A stretch of 64,000 nucleotides of DNA from Streblospio benedicti (Eukaryota; Annelida; Polychaeta; Spionida; Spionidae). The stretch's first letter is position 1, and each line of letters opens with the position of its first letter. Made by a program: the position numbers and the translations under genes. Of this stretch, positions 35,001 to 47,671 are shown piece by piece. The notes below the pieces were generated by a model. That model had not been told where the DNA came from, searched no databases, and saw only the letters and a program-made list of their open reading frames with translations. Location: contig JAGTTF010005983.1 in assembly GCA_019095985.1 (NCBI GenBank), positions 25,273 to 89,272 of the forward strand, written 5' to 3'.

Positions 35001-36949
35001 AACCTGCAGTCATTCAGAAAGAACTGTCACTGACAGTCACACTGACTCCCACTGGGGTTCTTCTGTACATACGTAATCAACCTTTTTTTTCTAAATTTTT
35101 AAAATGCTCTTGTTGTTATGTATGCATTCAGATATTAGAAGATGATGAAGCCACTTTAAATATCAAGTTCCGTGAAGACTGTGGACATACATATTGAAGG
35201 AATTAATGACTAGTGCTGCTCAGTGGAACGTAAATGAAATTGTGTATATTGACTTGAGATATTTTACATTTCCAGCTTATAATATTATAACAATAATTTA
35301 CATATAAATAAGAATAATTATCAGTTGTTCATGTCAAGCTATCTGAAACATTCGTTATGTAGGACTTTATTGTTAGGTTGACGTTTAGACAAAGACTGTA
35401 AGCAAAAAATACACACAAATTTGGGAATTTAGGATGAATGATAGTTGTCAATACCTATGACGTGCATGTATTTATGTTGGTACTATATTGAAAAGTATAC
35501 CTCGCTTGCATATATGATTAATCATTCAACATGTGTTTTTTCATCTCTGTTACATATCTGATACTCTTTACATATCTGATTATCATCATTTATAATGTTA
35601 CTTTATGATATTTTGGTACTATTGTGCTGTATTCTTAATCATCACTTATTTTATCCCTTGCAGTAGTTGAGGTGCCACACCCTATTGTTCCGTGCTGCCA
35701 TATACAATTAAGAGGAACCTCTTCACCCAGGTACTGTTTCATTTCAGCGGTAAGATTAATTGGGAAATTGCTTCTATTCAACAGGCGAATGCAGTTCAAT
35801 GATAAAATTATTTTCGTTAAAAATCCATTCCTCTTGCTCAAATAATAACAAAATTTCTTTTTGTCAATAACAGTGGAGAAGTGCTTAAATCCGACCCTGT
35901 TGCTCACATTTTCATAAGTTATGTTGTGTTCGTTAATTTAGTATAATGAGGAATTCAGTATGTCCAATCTGCATTTACATTGATTTTGTCATATACAAGC
36001 TATTTTTGCTATATTTTGGATTTTTTATCAACAAAGTAATCTTATATTGGTGATTTTGCATGTTCAGAGGCATCTTAAAGGACTTGTTTCGAATTGGCAT
36101 CAATATATTAGTTACAATGGGGTACATTTAAATGATCAAGGTCTACGAAAATTTTACTCTTCAGTTCGCAATGCAACAATTCATTTTTCCAATGAATCAA
36201 AAACTTTTTATTGTTAATATCACTCCTACTGTTATTGATAAAAAAATTTAAATACAAAAAAATTCTCAGTTCAGATTATGTTTTCAATACCTTTTTAATT
36301 TATCCATACAGATAGCATCAAATACTACCTTATCAGACGATTCTTCCTCCCTTTTATTGGAATGATGTTATTAATATTATTATATGTAACTTTATTTTGT
36401 TTCTATCCAGTCAAAGTTCATCTTCGCTCGACAGTAATCGATTTTGTAATGTAAATATTTTCAGTGTTATTGTCAGGGTCATGCTTAGTTAAAAAGGGAT
36501 ACTCGTCCTGATGACGAGTAATATTCAAATACGTACTTGTCCTTCTTGCTCAAACTCTAAACTTGTATGCCAAATTGACCACATTTGCTACTGGTCAAAA
36601 GGACGAGTTGCTAAAACATTGTACTAATCCTCCACAAGTTTTCACTCATCAATACCAGCGGACGAGTGGCTTATACTGATCCTTGCATTATCTACCCTTG
36701 GCTTAATTGAAAGAAAACTTGAAAAAGTTAGTCTATTATGAAATGTCTAGCAAATTCATCCCACAAGTTTCTCTTACTTGCCCATTACGTTAGAATACGG
36801 CAAAAAGTTGTTCATTTTGACTGTAAACAAGCAAATTTACATTTACTTATATTTTCACCAATATTCGTCATTTAAAGCATTTGTTTGTTGCCCGAAGCAT
36901 TGTGTTTGTCTTTTTATGTTTTACTACCATTATAAGTTTACGTATTTCA
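32083..36949. repeat. Segment present only in the left inverted arm
   Basis: 4.87 kb with no counterpart in the right arm. It contains the LINE at 33185-34905. The remainder (32083-33184 and 34910-36949) is AT-rich without recognised genes; near 36500 there is a small ACTCGTC/GACGAGT hairpin. It was either inserted here or deleted from the other arm. Confidence 0.6.
33185..34905 (+). mobile_element. 5'-truncated L2/CR1-type LINE
   Basis: Encodes a reverse transcriptase with NYRPVSNLMYLSKIIER, DLSAAFDTVDHECLLK, GVPQGSVLGPILFI and the catalytic YADDTQLY motif, followed by LNDSKTEVLLIGSPSK. The C-terminal region reads LYGLPKKDLYKLQRVQNAAAR and LHWLPIAQRINYKI. The endonuclease domain is absent. 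About 50 residues are missing before NYRPVS, a frame change occurs near 34075 and a stop near 34336, so it is inactive. It ends in an ATT-repeat tail (34875-34903). These motifs and the tail fit the L2/CR1 group. Confidence 0.9.
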
Positions 36950-37560
36950 ATACAATAACTATTTATGGCATATATTTCCAATATAAATCGTCATAGTATA
37001 GTCACTATAAATTTGTGTTATGTTGTCTTCATAGAATTGATTTGTGACTCAATGTTAGGTTTATTAAAAAAACTGAAATGTACAAATTAGAATGATTTAA
37101 TTAATTCTTGTGTTACTAATTGGCAATTGCAGGATAAAATCCGTATGGTAATAGAGATTTACTTAAGGAATCCTAGTTTCTTGAATAAAAGTATAGTGTT
37201 TAAATATCAGCAGTATTTATGGGTGAAGAAACGCAATAAGTGCCTAATTAGGTGTTAGAATTAAATAAGCTACAGGGTGACTTTATTTGTTATGTTGTTT
37301 TATGTTACGGGTTTTAATGATTTTATTCATTGAATAATTTACATGTATGAAGACAATCAGCTGTGATAAAAAATATGTATGAAAGAGTAATGAATATGTG
37401 ATAAATATTTATTATGACAGTGCGCAAGTGATGTTTGCATGATTGCATTAATTTTTACCTCAGTGAAAGGCTAAGCTTTTAGCATGAAATGATGTCCATT
37501 CGTTTTAACTATCTTGTCCATCCATGTACATCATTTTGAGTGAAGAAAATCAATAAGTGC

Positions 37561-37660
37561 NNNNNNNNNNNNNNNNNNNNNNNNNNNNNNNNNNNNNNNN
37601 NNNNNNNNNNNNNNNNNNNNNNNNNNNNNNNNNNNNNNNNNNNNNNNNNNNNNNNNNNNN
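37561..37660. other. Assembly gap (100 N)
   Basis: The gap falls exactly where the left inverted arm ends in sequence that is locally tandem in the right arm, probably causing the break. Confidence 0.95.
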
Positions 37661-38002
37661 ACATCATTAACATATATGAGAATCGTCACTGTGTTGTTCC
37701 ACATTGTACTTTAAAGTGGTTATTCCCACATATTGCACCATAACTGTAAAACAACTTAACATGCCTTAGATTTAACGCACAAATGATTTTTCCCTCTAAT
37801 AATCATTGTGTGAGTTGACCTGAATGCAACCTTTGGGAGCAACACTCGGTTTCTCCCAACATGTCCTGTTACCACCACAATGCACACAGATAGAAGTAAA
37901 GCTTTTAAGTGGGGGTTTGAGGCTTTCATGTTCATTCCTTTCACCTTCTGCTAATATCTCGTGGTATTTTGCGTAGTATAAAGTGTATGTAGTGTACTAT
38001 AT

Positions 38003-38130
38003 CATAGGCAGATCCAGGGGGTGCAGGGGGCCCCCCCCCTTTTCCCACCAAAATACTTCATTTTCTTAGGGTTTTTCATGAAATCCCGTAAGTGCGCCCC
38101 CTCTTTTCCGAAAACCTGGATTTGCCTATG
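38003..38130. mobile_element. Small MITE with CATAGGCAGATCC ends
   Basis: Inverted ends CATAGGCAGATCCAGG and CCTGGATTTGCCTATG, flanked by CTATAT on both sides (37997-38002, 38131-38136). 128 bp, C/G-tract centre. Related copies at 48557-48713 and 63697-63830, with a partial one near 46787. Confidence 0.8.
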
Positions 38131-39408
38131 CTATATGATATGTATTGTTTTGTAAAGTACTGTATAGACAGATGATTATAAAACCGGCACTTTTATGTTA
38201 GACACTAATAAAGGAACCCTACACATATATTTATAGTTGTGTAGCATTTTACACGTTTCTCTGCAATAATTCAATATTTTCTCTTCTCAATACCTACCTG
38301 ACAGTGTTTTGCATATCATAATCACATCTTTCATCATTATATTTGTTTCAATCATACTATATTGTACATAGGAATAATAGTAATAGCATTTGAATGACGT
38401 GTGTTTGAATCTGTTTGAACCAGATGGTTCTTGGTTTTGAAATGAGAATGATGTATTTCAAATATAGACATATGAAATTGAACAGGTTTCCACGAGTTAC
38501 ATATATATATAAGCAAAAAATGTAAATATGTTGTCTCAGTGCTATATGTGGAAATAGTAAATTGTACCTAGATGAGTATGTATAACAATGGGTATAAATG
38601 TTAACTATGACCAATCTACCATGTCCCAGAAGGATTACAGCCACATGTTACAAAGCAATATGAGATATACAAGTTCAACAATAGTGCAATATGAGATTAA
38701 TATGTCTGCTAATCGGTCATTTCTATTTTTAAGACCAACATATAATTCATCGTCATATCTCACGACTATATGTTGGTATGAACAAGGACTTTAAGGCAGT
38801 GTGAGTGATCAAGCCGTAAAAACCCACGATGCGTATAATTTATTTGCTATCAACCTTTAGAAAAGTCCGACTTCTTTTGTGTGAGGCATCATTTGGGAAT
38901 CTATTTAGAAAATTAGATGCAAGACAAAAGCACTAGATGAACTAACTTTGATATTAAGTAGTATATATAGCTCGACCTACATATCAAACAAATTGAACAG
39001 ATTATATTACCGGACCTGTACAAGGGTATTTAGATAATCAGTTGTATTAGCAGATAAATAGTACCGTGATTATAGCCAATGTTATAGACGGAAAATGAAC
39101 TATCATCAAACTTTCAGCTAATTTTGCTTTAGGATTTTCTGTTCACGTGTTATGAAAGAAGAGAGCTCTGTTGGAGCGCGTTATGATTAGAACTTTTTAA
39201 TATTAACGTTTGCTTATAACTTCTATTGTTAAGAAGATTTTGATAAAAATATATCAACGTCATACATACAGTTTTGTTTATATTTAAAATCATATAGATA
39301 TTATATTGAACAGCATTTCTCTTATAGAAAAATAGCCAATTTAGAAGAAATTTACAAATGTTTATATGTATTATATTTTTCCATTCGAAAATCGTTGGAG
39401 ACTAACCG

Positions 39409-39418
39409 CTATAAAGAA
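39409..39418 (+). promoter_or_regulatory. TATA-like box of ZNF4
   Basis: CTATAAAGAA lies 111 bp before the ATG. The upstream region is not homologous to that of the other ZNF copies, so this gene appears to have a different promoter. Confidence 0.35.
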
Positions 39419-39528
39419 CTTGTTTATTCTAAAACGTTGAAATATTTGATAAACATTACAAGGATTACTGTTATTTAAGGCTTATTGTTTTGAGAGGATT
39501 ACCACATGAAAAATTAAATCAGATTGCA

Positions 39529-40632
39529 ATGGCAAACCACTGTAATGTAGAACTGAAGTCCACATTGAGTGTGAAAAAGGGAGATCTGAAAAAAATTAAG
39601 ACAACTCACACGGGTGAGAAACGTACAGAGTGTAGTCAATGTGGCAAGCGTTTTAGTGACAGTAGCACCTTGATCAGACACATGAGATCGCACACTGGGG
39701 AGAAACAATATCAGTGTACAGTGTGTGAGAAATCATTCAGTCAAAGTGGAAGTCTGAAATCCCACATGAAAATCCACACTGGGGAGAAAGAATATCAGTG
39801 TTTAGTGTGTGAGAAATCATTCAGTCATAAGGGAGATCTGACAAGACATATTAGAATTCACACTGGTGAGAAACCTTTTGAGTGCAGTCAATGTGGTAAG
39901 TGTTTTAGTGACCGTAGCACCTTGACCGCGCACATGAAAATCCACACTGGGGAGAAAGAATATCAGTGTACAGTGTGTGAGAAATCATTCAGTCACAGTG
40001 GAAGTCTGAAATCCCACATGAAAATCCACACCGGGGAGAAAGAATATCAGTGTTTAGTGTGTGAGAAATCATTCAGTCAAAGTGGAAATCTGAAAATCCA
40101 TATGAGAACTCACTCTGGGGAGAAGCCTTATGATTGCAGTCAATGTGGCAAGTGTTTTAGTGACCCTAGCTGCTTGATCAGACACATGAGAATCCACACT
40201 GGGGAGAAAGAACATCAGTGTTTAGTGTGTGAGAAAGCATTCATTCATAAGGGAGATCTGACAAGACATATTAGAATTCACACTGGTGAGAAACCTTATG
40301 AGTGCAGTCAATGTGGCAAGTGTTTTAGTGTCATTAGCACCTTGACCAGCCACATGAGAATCCACACTGGGGAGAAAGAATATCAGTGTACAGTATGTGA
40401 GAAATCATTCAGTCAAAGGGGAAGTCTGAAAACCCACATGATAACTCACAGTGGTAAGAAACCTTATGGTTGTGGAGTTTGTGATAAAAAATTCTCTCAA
40501 AGGTATCATGTTGTTACTCATATGCGCACTCACACGGGAGAGAAACCATACCAGTGTGATCTGTGTGGGAAATGTTTTACAAATGGAGGGCACTTGAAAA
40601 GGCACCATATGACTATGCATGCCAAGAAGTGA
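39529..40632 (+). CDS. ZNF4: intact 12-finger C2H2 zinc-finger protein, 367 aa
   Basis: Most divergent family member; probable nuclear DNA-binding protein. The leader keeps MANH but then reads KSTLSVKKGDLKKIKTTH, which resembles a finger helix that has lost its cysteines. Twelve fingers follow from residue 33 at a 28-residue pitch. Fingers 2-4 and 5-7 are near-duplicates (an 84-residue unit), and fingers 3 and 8 share SHKGDLTRH or IHKGDLTRH. The last finger (TNGGHLKRH) ends in MHAKK. The family ATG at 39529 was chosen over an upstream in-frame TTG. AATAAA occurs at 40836. It sits in the spacer of the 29-48 kb inverted repeat. Confidence 0.92.
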   Translation: MANHCNVELKSTLSVKKGDLKKIKTTHTGEKRTECSQCGKRFSDSSTLIRHMRSHTGEKQYQCTVCEKSFSQSGSLKSHMKIHTGEKEYQCLVCEKSFSHKGDLTRHIRIHTGEKPFECSQCGKCFSDRSTLTAHMKIHTGEKEYQCTVCEKSFSHSGSLKSHMKIHTGEKEYQCLVCEKSFSQSGNLKIHMRTHSGEKPYDCSQCGKCFSDPSCLIRHMRIHTGEKEHQCLVCEKAFIHKGDLTRHIRIHTGEKPYECSQCGKCFSVISTLTSHMRIHTGEKEYQCTVCEKSFSQRGSLKTHMITHSGKKPYGCGVCDKKFSQRYHVVTHMRTHTGEKPYQCDLCGKCFTNGGHLKRHHMTMHAKK

Positions 40633-40835
40633 ACTGTTAATATTCAACATCGTCTGTTGTTAATTAACTTAATGAACATTAGACATGCAGGTTTAATTAT
40701 GCATTAAGTTATGTGATGGTATAAGCATAAATGCTAAGACCATTTTTTTTAGCTTATTTCTATAATGAATTAATTGACATGGCCTCTTTGAATGAAGAGG
40801 TCTTGTGTTAGATTCGGAATCTGTCTAAAAACTAC

Positions 40836-40841
40836 AATAAA
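40836..40841 (+). terminator. Poly(A) signal of ZNF4
   Basis: AATAAA lies about 205 bp after the stop; a second one is at 40901. Confidence 0.45.
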
Positions 40842-41110
40842 GTTTGAACATTGGAAAGATCTGCAAGAAATAACCTATGAAAAACGATGAATACTGTATC
40901 AATAAAAAACGTCTTACAAAGAATGTATGTCAGAGAGACTATAGTTTTTATTGTTTATCCTTGACCCTTGCTGTCACCAAACAGGTCTGGATTAGATGTG
41001 GAAGAGACATTTTTATGTTAATTTAACGTAAAGTTCATGAGTGCCTGTCCATTACATTTAAAGTCAGGAAGCCAAATATGTTGTTGCGTGTTATAAGTGT
41101 GCCATCAATC

Positions 41111-41670
41111 GGAACCATTCAGTATTTATGACAGGGCGGGGTGGGAGGATTTTAGGGGGCTGTGAACTTTTGTCACAATGTTTGGAGGAGGGGTATCAAT
41201 TTTTTCACACACTTTTGAGGGAGGCTATTAATTTTTTCACAGAAAATGTATGCCCATTTTTGTGAGATTCTGTACTTAAATTTACTGTTCTTTATATTAT
41301 GAATATCCATCAAATAGGATTTGAGTTAACTGACAATGATTGCGGTTATTATTAGGGGGGTTCATCAATTTTCATCCCGTGAAATTGAGGGCTATTACTG
41401 TAAAACTAGAATATTTTGTGGCTATTAAATTTTACGATTTTCATCTATACATTATTTTGTGACTATTTAATTTTGCAATTTTGATCCATCCTGAACCTAC
41501 TTTACATAGGCTTTTAATGGTTGCTGACTATTTAAGTTAGCATTTTTGCACTTACCCACGAAATTTGCAAATTAAAATGTGCACATACATTTCTAGTTCT
41601 ACAGTGATTTTTTCACAGTATTTTTGGAAAATCCTCCTACCCCACCCTGTCATAAATACTGAATGGTCCC
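41111..41670. mobile_element. Harbinger-like MITE with nested TA-MITE
   Basis: The ends GGAACCATTCAGTATTTATG and AATACTGAATGGTCC pair as in 27374-27767. The interior is interrupted at 41398-41604 by a second small element. Confidence 0.75.
41398..41604. mobile_element. Small TA-MITE (CTGTAAAACTAGAA ends)
   Basis: Inverted ends CTGTAAAACTAGAA and TTCTAGTTCTACAG, preceded by TA. 207 bp, AT-rich, non-coding. A relative is at 42958-43147. It is younger than the Harbinger-like MITE it splits. Confidence 0.75.
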
Positions 41671-41879
41671 TCACCTGTTTTTTCTTAAAAGATATTTGTG
41701 TGAGTGAATTTTTGTATGATTGTATTTGATGATGTATTTTGATAGATGTGATGTAAAATGTAATAATATAATGAATATATATTTTTTTATCTATATGAGA
41801 GTGGTATTGCTCCACTTTTCTGCAAAATGTCAAGTTTTTTAAATCTAGTTTGTACATTTTTAATGCAAAATAAATGGAA

Positions 41880-42357
41880 GGTTTTATCTAATTTGATTCA
41901 AACTGCTTTGAATATCAGAAATTGTGAAATGTTCATTGAGTATTTATAATTATTCTTTTCATAAAGCTATCTTTGTTGTTATGTATTTGTTAAGTTCACG
42001 TATGTATTGTAATGTAATGTAGAAAATGATAGGTCAATTTATTTATTAGTATTAAAATGGTGACTGATAAACCCAAGAAGGGTTGGGTATGTTGTAGTTT
42101 GTACTCTACATTGTTAGTTTACTTTATATTATGTGCCCTCTAATATTCGCTGTGTATAAAGTGTATATATGTTCAGACTGTATTGTGTATCATATGATTT
42201 GTACTATATCTTTTTCATATGTAGTTTAATGTACTGACGGACTTCCTTGATTAAAATCATGAAAACACAACAGCGTATACATTGTATTATGTAATTTAGT
42301 CAGTTTTGTTGTATATGTACATACCTTGTCGATATGATAAATAAATAAACAAACAAA
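41880..42357 (+). mobile_element. LINE 3' end
   Basis: GGTGACTGATAAACCCAAGA followed by AGGGTTGGGTAT, and a terminal AAATAAATAAACAAACAAAC tract, are typical of the 3' UTR and tail of L2/CR1-type LINEs. A similar piece is at 58621. The 5' limit is uncertain. Confidence 0.5.
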
Positions 42358-42494
42358 CAAAAAACATATTCATGATTTTCTAGCAGGGGCTAGACAAATG
42401 CTATACACCTTCAAATACGTCAAACCCGCCCTCAAAAGCTTAGTTTGTGTTTGTGTACGTTGTGGTGGTAACGGAACATGGTTGGATGTAATTG

Positions 42495-42708
42495 GACATT
42501 TAAAATATATCTGCTATTTTAAATGTCAGGTTTTGAAATTGAACTTTAAAAATGATTACATTTCTTATCCCGGGTTCAATACTTTTCAAAAAGCCATTAG
42601 TGTTAAAAAATATTGGTATTTCAAATTGCGTAAATGTGGGAGTAACAAAATGTCCAGTTGACGGGAGTAAGACATGTCCACCAGATGGTGGTGGTAACTG
42701 GACATTTT
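42495..42708. repeat. Two hairpins built on a GGACATTT motif
   Basis: 42495-42527 is a perfect 13-bp stem (GACATTTAAAATA) with a 7-base loop. 42647-42659 and 42696-42708 (AAAATGTCCAGTT and complement) form a 13-bp stem around 36 bases. The shared GGACAT core suggests a worn foldback element. Confidence 0.5.
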
Positions 42709-42957
42709 ATTTTTGTTAAACTGGTCATATGATATCCATGAGTTGTATTTGAACTGTCCCAGACTTGTATACTGATGGGAGTATGGATGGGGAGGGAGGG
42801 GCATGTAACGTCTTTCGGATCTTCTATATTCAACATGGTCAGCGCCGTGTACACAGCTAATTCCATAATAAAACCAGTTTATTTTTAGATAGATGAGATT
42901 TATGAAGGTACATGTTTTGAGAAATATTTATTATGTTTTCATTTATAACTTATATTG

Positions 42958-43147
42958 CTGTAAAACTAGAATTTTTCTTGGCTACTAAATTTTATGATTT
43001 CCATGTATAAATTATTTTGTGATTTTGGTCCACCCTTGACCTACTTTACATAGGCTGTTAATGTTTGCTTACTATTTAAGTTTGGGTTTTGAACCTACCC
43101 AAGAAATTCACAAATTAAAGCATGTGCCAACATTTCTAGTTTTACAG
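42958..43147. mobile_element. Small TA-MITE, second copy
   Basis: The ends CTGTAAAACTAGAA and TTCTAGTTTTACAG are inverted. 190 bp. An A-tract of about 20 lies about 90 bp downstream (43239-43259). Confidence 0.7.
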
Positions 43148-43259
43148 TATATCAGTTTTTTACTTAAGATTTTTATCCCCTTACCAGCTGATGAGGACTC
43201 GGGGGTTAGTTACTTAAACAAATATATTTCTTCCGGTTTCAAAAAAAAAAAAAAAAAAA

Positions 43260-44100
43260 TTGGTATAATACATTGTTTATTATAAAATAGCAAATAAGTT
43301 TAACACATTTTTGCAAAATCTTTGATACCAGAAGAAGTTTATCAAATTATAACATGCAGCAATTCATACTGATGCTCAAAATCATACATTCTCGTTTGGT
43401 TTCTTCATAATAGATGTTAGAAAATGTACATTTATGATTTAGCTGTTTTCAAGCTGGTAAAAAATGAATTATACTGCATGTATTCATTAGAGTCCGAAAC
43501 CAGGAAAAATGCATAATGTAATTCATCATAATCAGGTTATAACTGGCCATTTTCAAATATGTTTATTTCATTTGCAACAAATTCATTTTTCCTGGTCCTG
43601 GTTATGAAATAGGACGAAATCAACAGCTTTTATGTAATTGTTGGTGATCAAATATAACAATAAATACATGTGCTTGTAGCAATGTTTATGGCATTGATAG
43701 TTAAAAATCAATAAACTGATTAACTTTATTGTTTGTTACTATGCTATGAATTTTTTTACATACATTTCTTATAAAAGAACATGCTATTGATGTCTATACA
43801 AATATTCTAGCTAATTCGGTATATAACATTGACAAGTATTGAAATACTTTACCATAATGTAATATACATTTACAAACTCTGTGATATTTAATGGTCATAA
43901 CGATATATGAATCTGCTTCATGCAGCAAATTTAAAAATTTAAAAGAAAAAGGAAGCAATCTTGCAAATATAGAAAGATGTGGGTGTAGTAATGCATAACA
44001 ATATTATTTTCACATATATTACTCTTCTATACAGAAACTTAATAAGTTACATTACTACATACATTACTAGTATTCACATTTTCATCACAGTAATAATTAT
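43260..44100. other. No gene recognised
   Basis: AT-rich; no motif or repeat boundary seen before the tandem repeat at 44101. Confidence 0.4.
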
Positions 44101-44560
44101 CTATCACATATTCATTACTCTTATACACTTATTTTTCAGCACAGCTGATTATCAATTTACATGTAAAATAATCAATGAATACAATCATTAAAAACTAACA
44201 CATAATTCATTTTGCACTTATTGATTTTCTTCACCCAAAATTATGTACATGGACGGACAAGATAGTTAAAACGAATGGACATCATTTCATGCTAAAAGCT
44301 TAGCCTTTCACTGAGGTAAAAATTAATGCAATCATGCAAACATCACTTGCGCACTGTCATAATAAATATTTATCACATATTCATTACTCTTTCATACATA
44401 TTTTTTATCACAGCTGATTGTCTTTATACATGTAAATTATTCAATGAATAAAATCATTAAAACCCGTAACATAAAACAACATAACAAATAAAGTCACCCT
44501 GTAGCTTATTTAATTCTAAGACCTAATTAGGCACTTATTGCGTTTCTTCACCCATAAATA
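44101..44560. repeat. Imperfect tandem repeat, about 280-315 bp period
   Basis: TATCACATATTCATTACTC plus CACAGCTGATT context occurs at 44101 and 44377; GCACTTATTG plus TTCTTCACCC at 44214 and 44530. It lies at the end of the right inverted arm. Confidence 0.6.
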
Positions 44561-46786
44561 CTGTTGATATTTAAACACTATACTTTTATTCAAGAAACTA
44601 GGATTCCTTAAGTAAATCTCTATTACCATACGGATTTTATCCTGCAATTGCCAATTAGAAACACAAGAATTAATTAAATCATTCTAATTTGTACATTTCA
44701 GTTTTTTAATAAACCTAACATTGAGTCACAAATAAAATTCTATGAAGACAACATAACACAAATTTATAGTGACTATACTATGACGATTTATATTGGAAAT
44801 ATATGCCATAAATAGTTATTGTATTGTTGTCGCTTTGGGAGTTTTGGGGTTACGTTGGTCGCTTTTCGCACTGTGTATACAGTTCACTTCAATTCTACTC
44901 TCACTGTTCTGCCAAGCAAGCTCTACCACTGTATTGACATAGCTGAAGACACCGCTTCCATTTGACTATATCAAGTGGCCCTGGCGGGACCTCGAACTCA
45001 CGACCCCAAGGTTGTGAGACCAGAATGATACCATCTGCACAGTTATTTTATACAGTTGTTCATAACACTACATGTCGTTTCATACAAAGAAAAATGCTAC
45101 AAAATCAATTCCAACGCTCTTATGGCATAAAAAGATCCGACACATGTCACCAAATAACGCCAAATGTCCGCATGCGGTTCTCCGCCCGGGGCTGTCATCA
45201 GGGTATTGACCCTATCTGGTATGGTGCCCAACAGAAGGCCGATCCGTCCCCACCAGTTCATCAGGTCTAGTCCCTTTCACGGCGCAGCCCGGCACCATGC
45301 ATATTACATGGATTCCTGGAGAACCAGCCATTCCCCAAACATGGCCGCCTCATCAACTATTCCCCGCGCACCTGCCACTGACGTCACGCGCACATGGTGT
45401 CTCCAAGGCACGTGTTTTCTCGTCTTGTTGTTTTATCCACAAACCACGCTCACTGATTGGTCGATACGTCACGTGATCCGCATAATTAATTAGGGGATTA
45501 GTGTTGGCTGCTCAGACGAGAAGTTGGATTAGTGAGCGATGGATTAACGCCGGTAAACTTCGGATTATCCATGTTGGATACTAATCTGCTCAAGTTTGTA
45601 AACATATAGCATGAGCAAGCTCAAAAAAGTCGGTTGAAAACGTGTATATAAGGATTATTAAGTAAATGGGATTTTTTAGTGTATTGCAAAGTTAAAGTTA
45701 AATGTTTGAGTGTGCAAGATCTATTCTAAATGTTAATAGAATACCGATGGTTAGATAGTCACGTCACTTTGTTCACTGTTCATGTTGGTAAATGGAACAG
45801 TTGATTGGGATTAATACCACGGATTTACACAACAAAAATGAGTTTAAATCTTCCTATTGTAGAAATGTTATTTCTTAGTAGATTATTTATCTGTTACTAG
45901 AGTTTCTATCATGGTCGGGTTACGGAATCACTTTTATACAATGCAAATATATTAGGTTTTTAAATAGCTACCCGTGGGTACAGTAGCGGCTTTTTAAAAA
46001 AAATATATAATGATGGAGCTCGGTATGAAGAAATTTATCAGATACTGGCCGAGGGCAGTGAAAATATTACTGTGTGTCTTAAACGTAAATCATAATGACA
46101 TTTTAAGTTTGAAAAAATGCTACAAAGATGGATAGACAGAAAAAAACGGGCGGGAAAGAAGGTAAAGTAAAGAAAACCTGGACGCACGTTAAGGTAAGAT
46201 TCTAAGGTTCTACATCAGCTTGATTCGATCCAAAAAAAAGATACGTATTCTCATATTTGACCTGTTTGATAGATCCTTTTGATAAGCAGCATGCATGAAC
46301 ACGTCTTGTAACGCAGTTTGCAGCCAAAAGCCCCTGTTTGTCATACAAAACGTACCCCCTTGAAAATGACTGAACAGCGCTTAGATTGGCTTGAAAACGT
46401 ACACTCACATGAAAAAAAAAAAAAACACACACACAAACAATAACAATATTGATGAGAGTAATTGCTGTATTGTCTCAGAACTATTTCCCCACCAGGTCGT
46501 TCCGGTCCCTGGTTCCGTTATTACATGTTTATTGCCCAGACAATGACATTGACTTTTTTTTCTATATTGTTATGTTTATTACTCAGACAATGGCATTGTT
46601 ACACACACACCGAAAAAAACACACGATTAATTACACAGATGGCATTACAACACCCGCGTGAAAGGCTGAATGCTCGGTAAAATATTCGTCTGTTTATGTT
46701 TGTCAATGTCCATTGACAGCCTGTCACAGTTCTCATGAAGAATATGATGATTGGCCTCAGTGTGCAGCAGATGTCACACAGGGGCG

Positions 46787-46880
46787 CCCCCCGTTTCTCA
46801 TGATAGGAATTTCATGAAATCCCGTAAGTGCGCCCCTCAATGCCCCCCCTTTTGATGAACCTGAATCTGCCTATGTGTGT
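46787..46880. mobile_element. Partial CATAGGC-type MITE
   Basis: TTTCATGAAATCCCGTAAGT and GCGCCCC pieces plus an ending CTGAATCTGCCTATG match the right half of 38003-38130. The left end is not recognisable. Confidence 0.5.
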
Positions 46881-47671
46881 TAGCTTTAATGCCATTACAG
46901 ATATTAGATATACCATCCTTGCAACACGACCTACAGTAGAACCTTGCCATCTATAAATCCACATATGGGACCATCCTCTATTGGTCTCATTAGAGAAGTG
47001 GTCGTTTTACAGAGGTTTGCAATGATCTCTTTATAAATCAAGACTTACAGGGGCACGCAAAAACGGTGCTATGATAGAAGTGCTCTCTTTATACAGTTAA
47101 TTCTGTGTTCTACTGTATTTGAAGAACAGTGGAACCTGTGTTTGAAGGACACCTCCGAGAGTCGTGTGTTGATACTGAGGGGCGTGGCTAGTAAAATATT
47201 GAGAAATCCCAAATCCCTGTTTTAATGGTGCGTTCGAAACCCTCGTCTTAACCGTAAATGCGACGTGCCAAGTGGTGAAACCGCTCGTTACTATTGATTC
47301 TCGTTCTCACCACTTGTGAACTCTGACCTCGGGAAGTGGGTGCGCACAGACTGAAAACTGTTCACGGGCAGTAAGTTTCACAAACAAACAAAAAAACTAG
47401 CATCAAATCTTATCAAGCATGTTTTATGATTGGCATCCATGTTTACTTCATTATTTCAGTATAATAACACACACGTTCGCTACTGCTACTGTTTCGTTTT
47501 TACGAGATGTAGTTCCGACTTGTTAGATGCTGTCAAATAAGCACAAGTCGTAATTGACTACTAAAAATGCTTATTTACAGTCGCAATTAACAGTTTGCCG
47601 TACCATAGCGACTTTAACATCTACACCAGGTCATTGGTATCCTTGTCACTCTATATCTTTATCAACTCCCT

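Larger units (their letters stand above)
29120..37560 (+). repeat. Left arm of a large inverted repeat around ZNF4
   Basis: 29120-32082 and 36950-37560 are inverted copies of 48490-44830 and 44826-44210. Positions 32083-36949 occur only in this arm. The junction near 44827 joins AAGCGAC to AACAATACAATAAC directly, which defines the edges of that unique segment. Confidence 0.75.
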
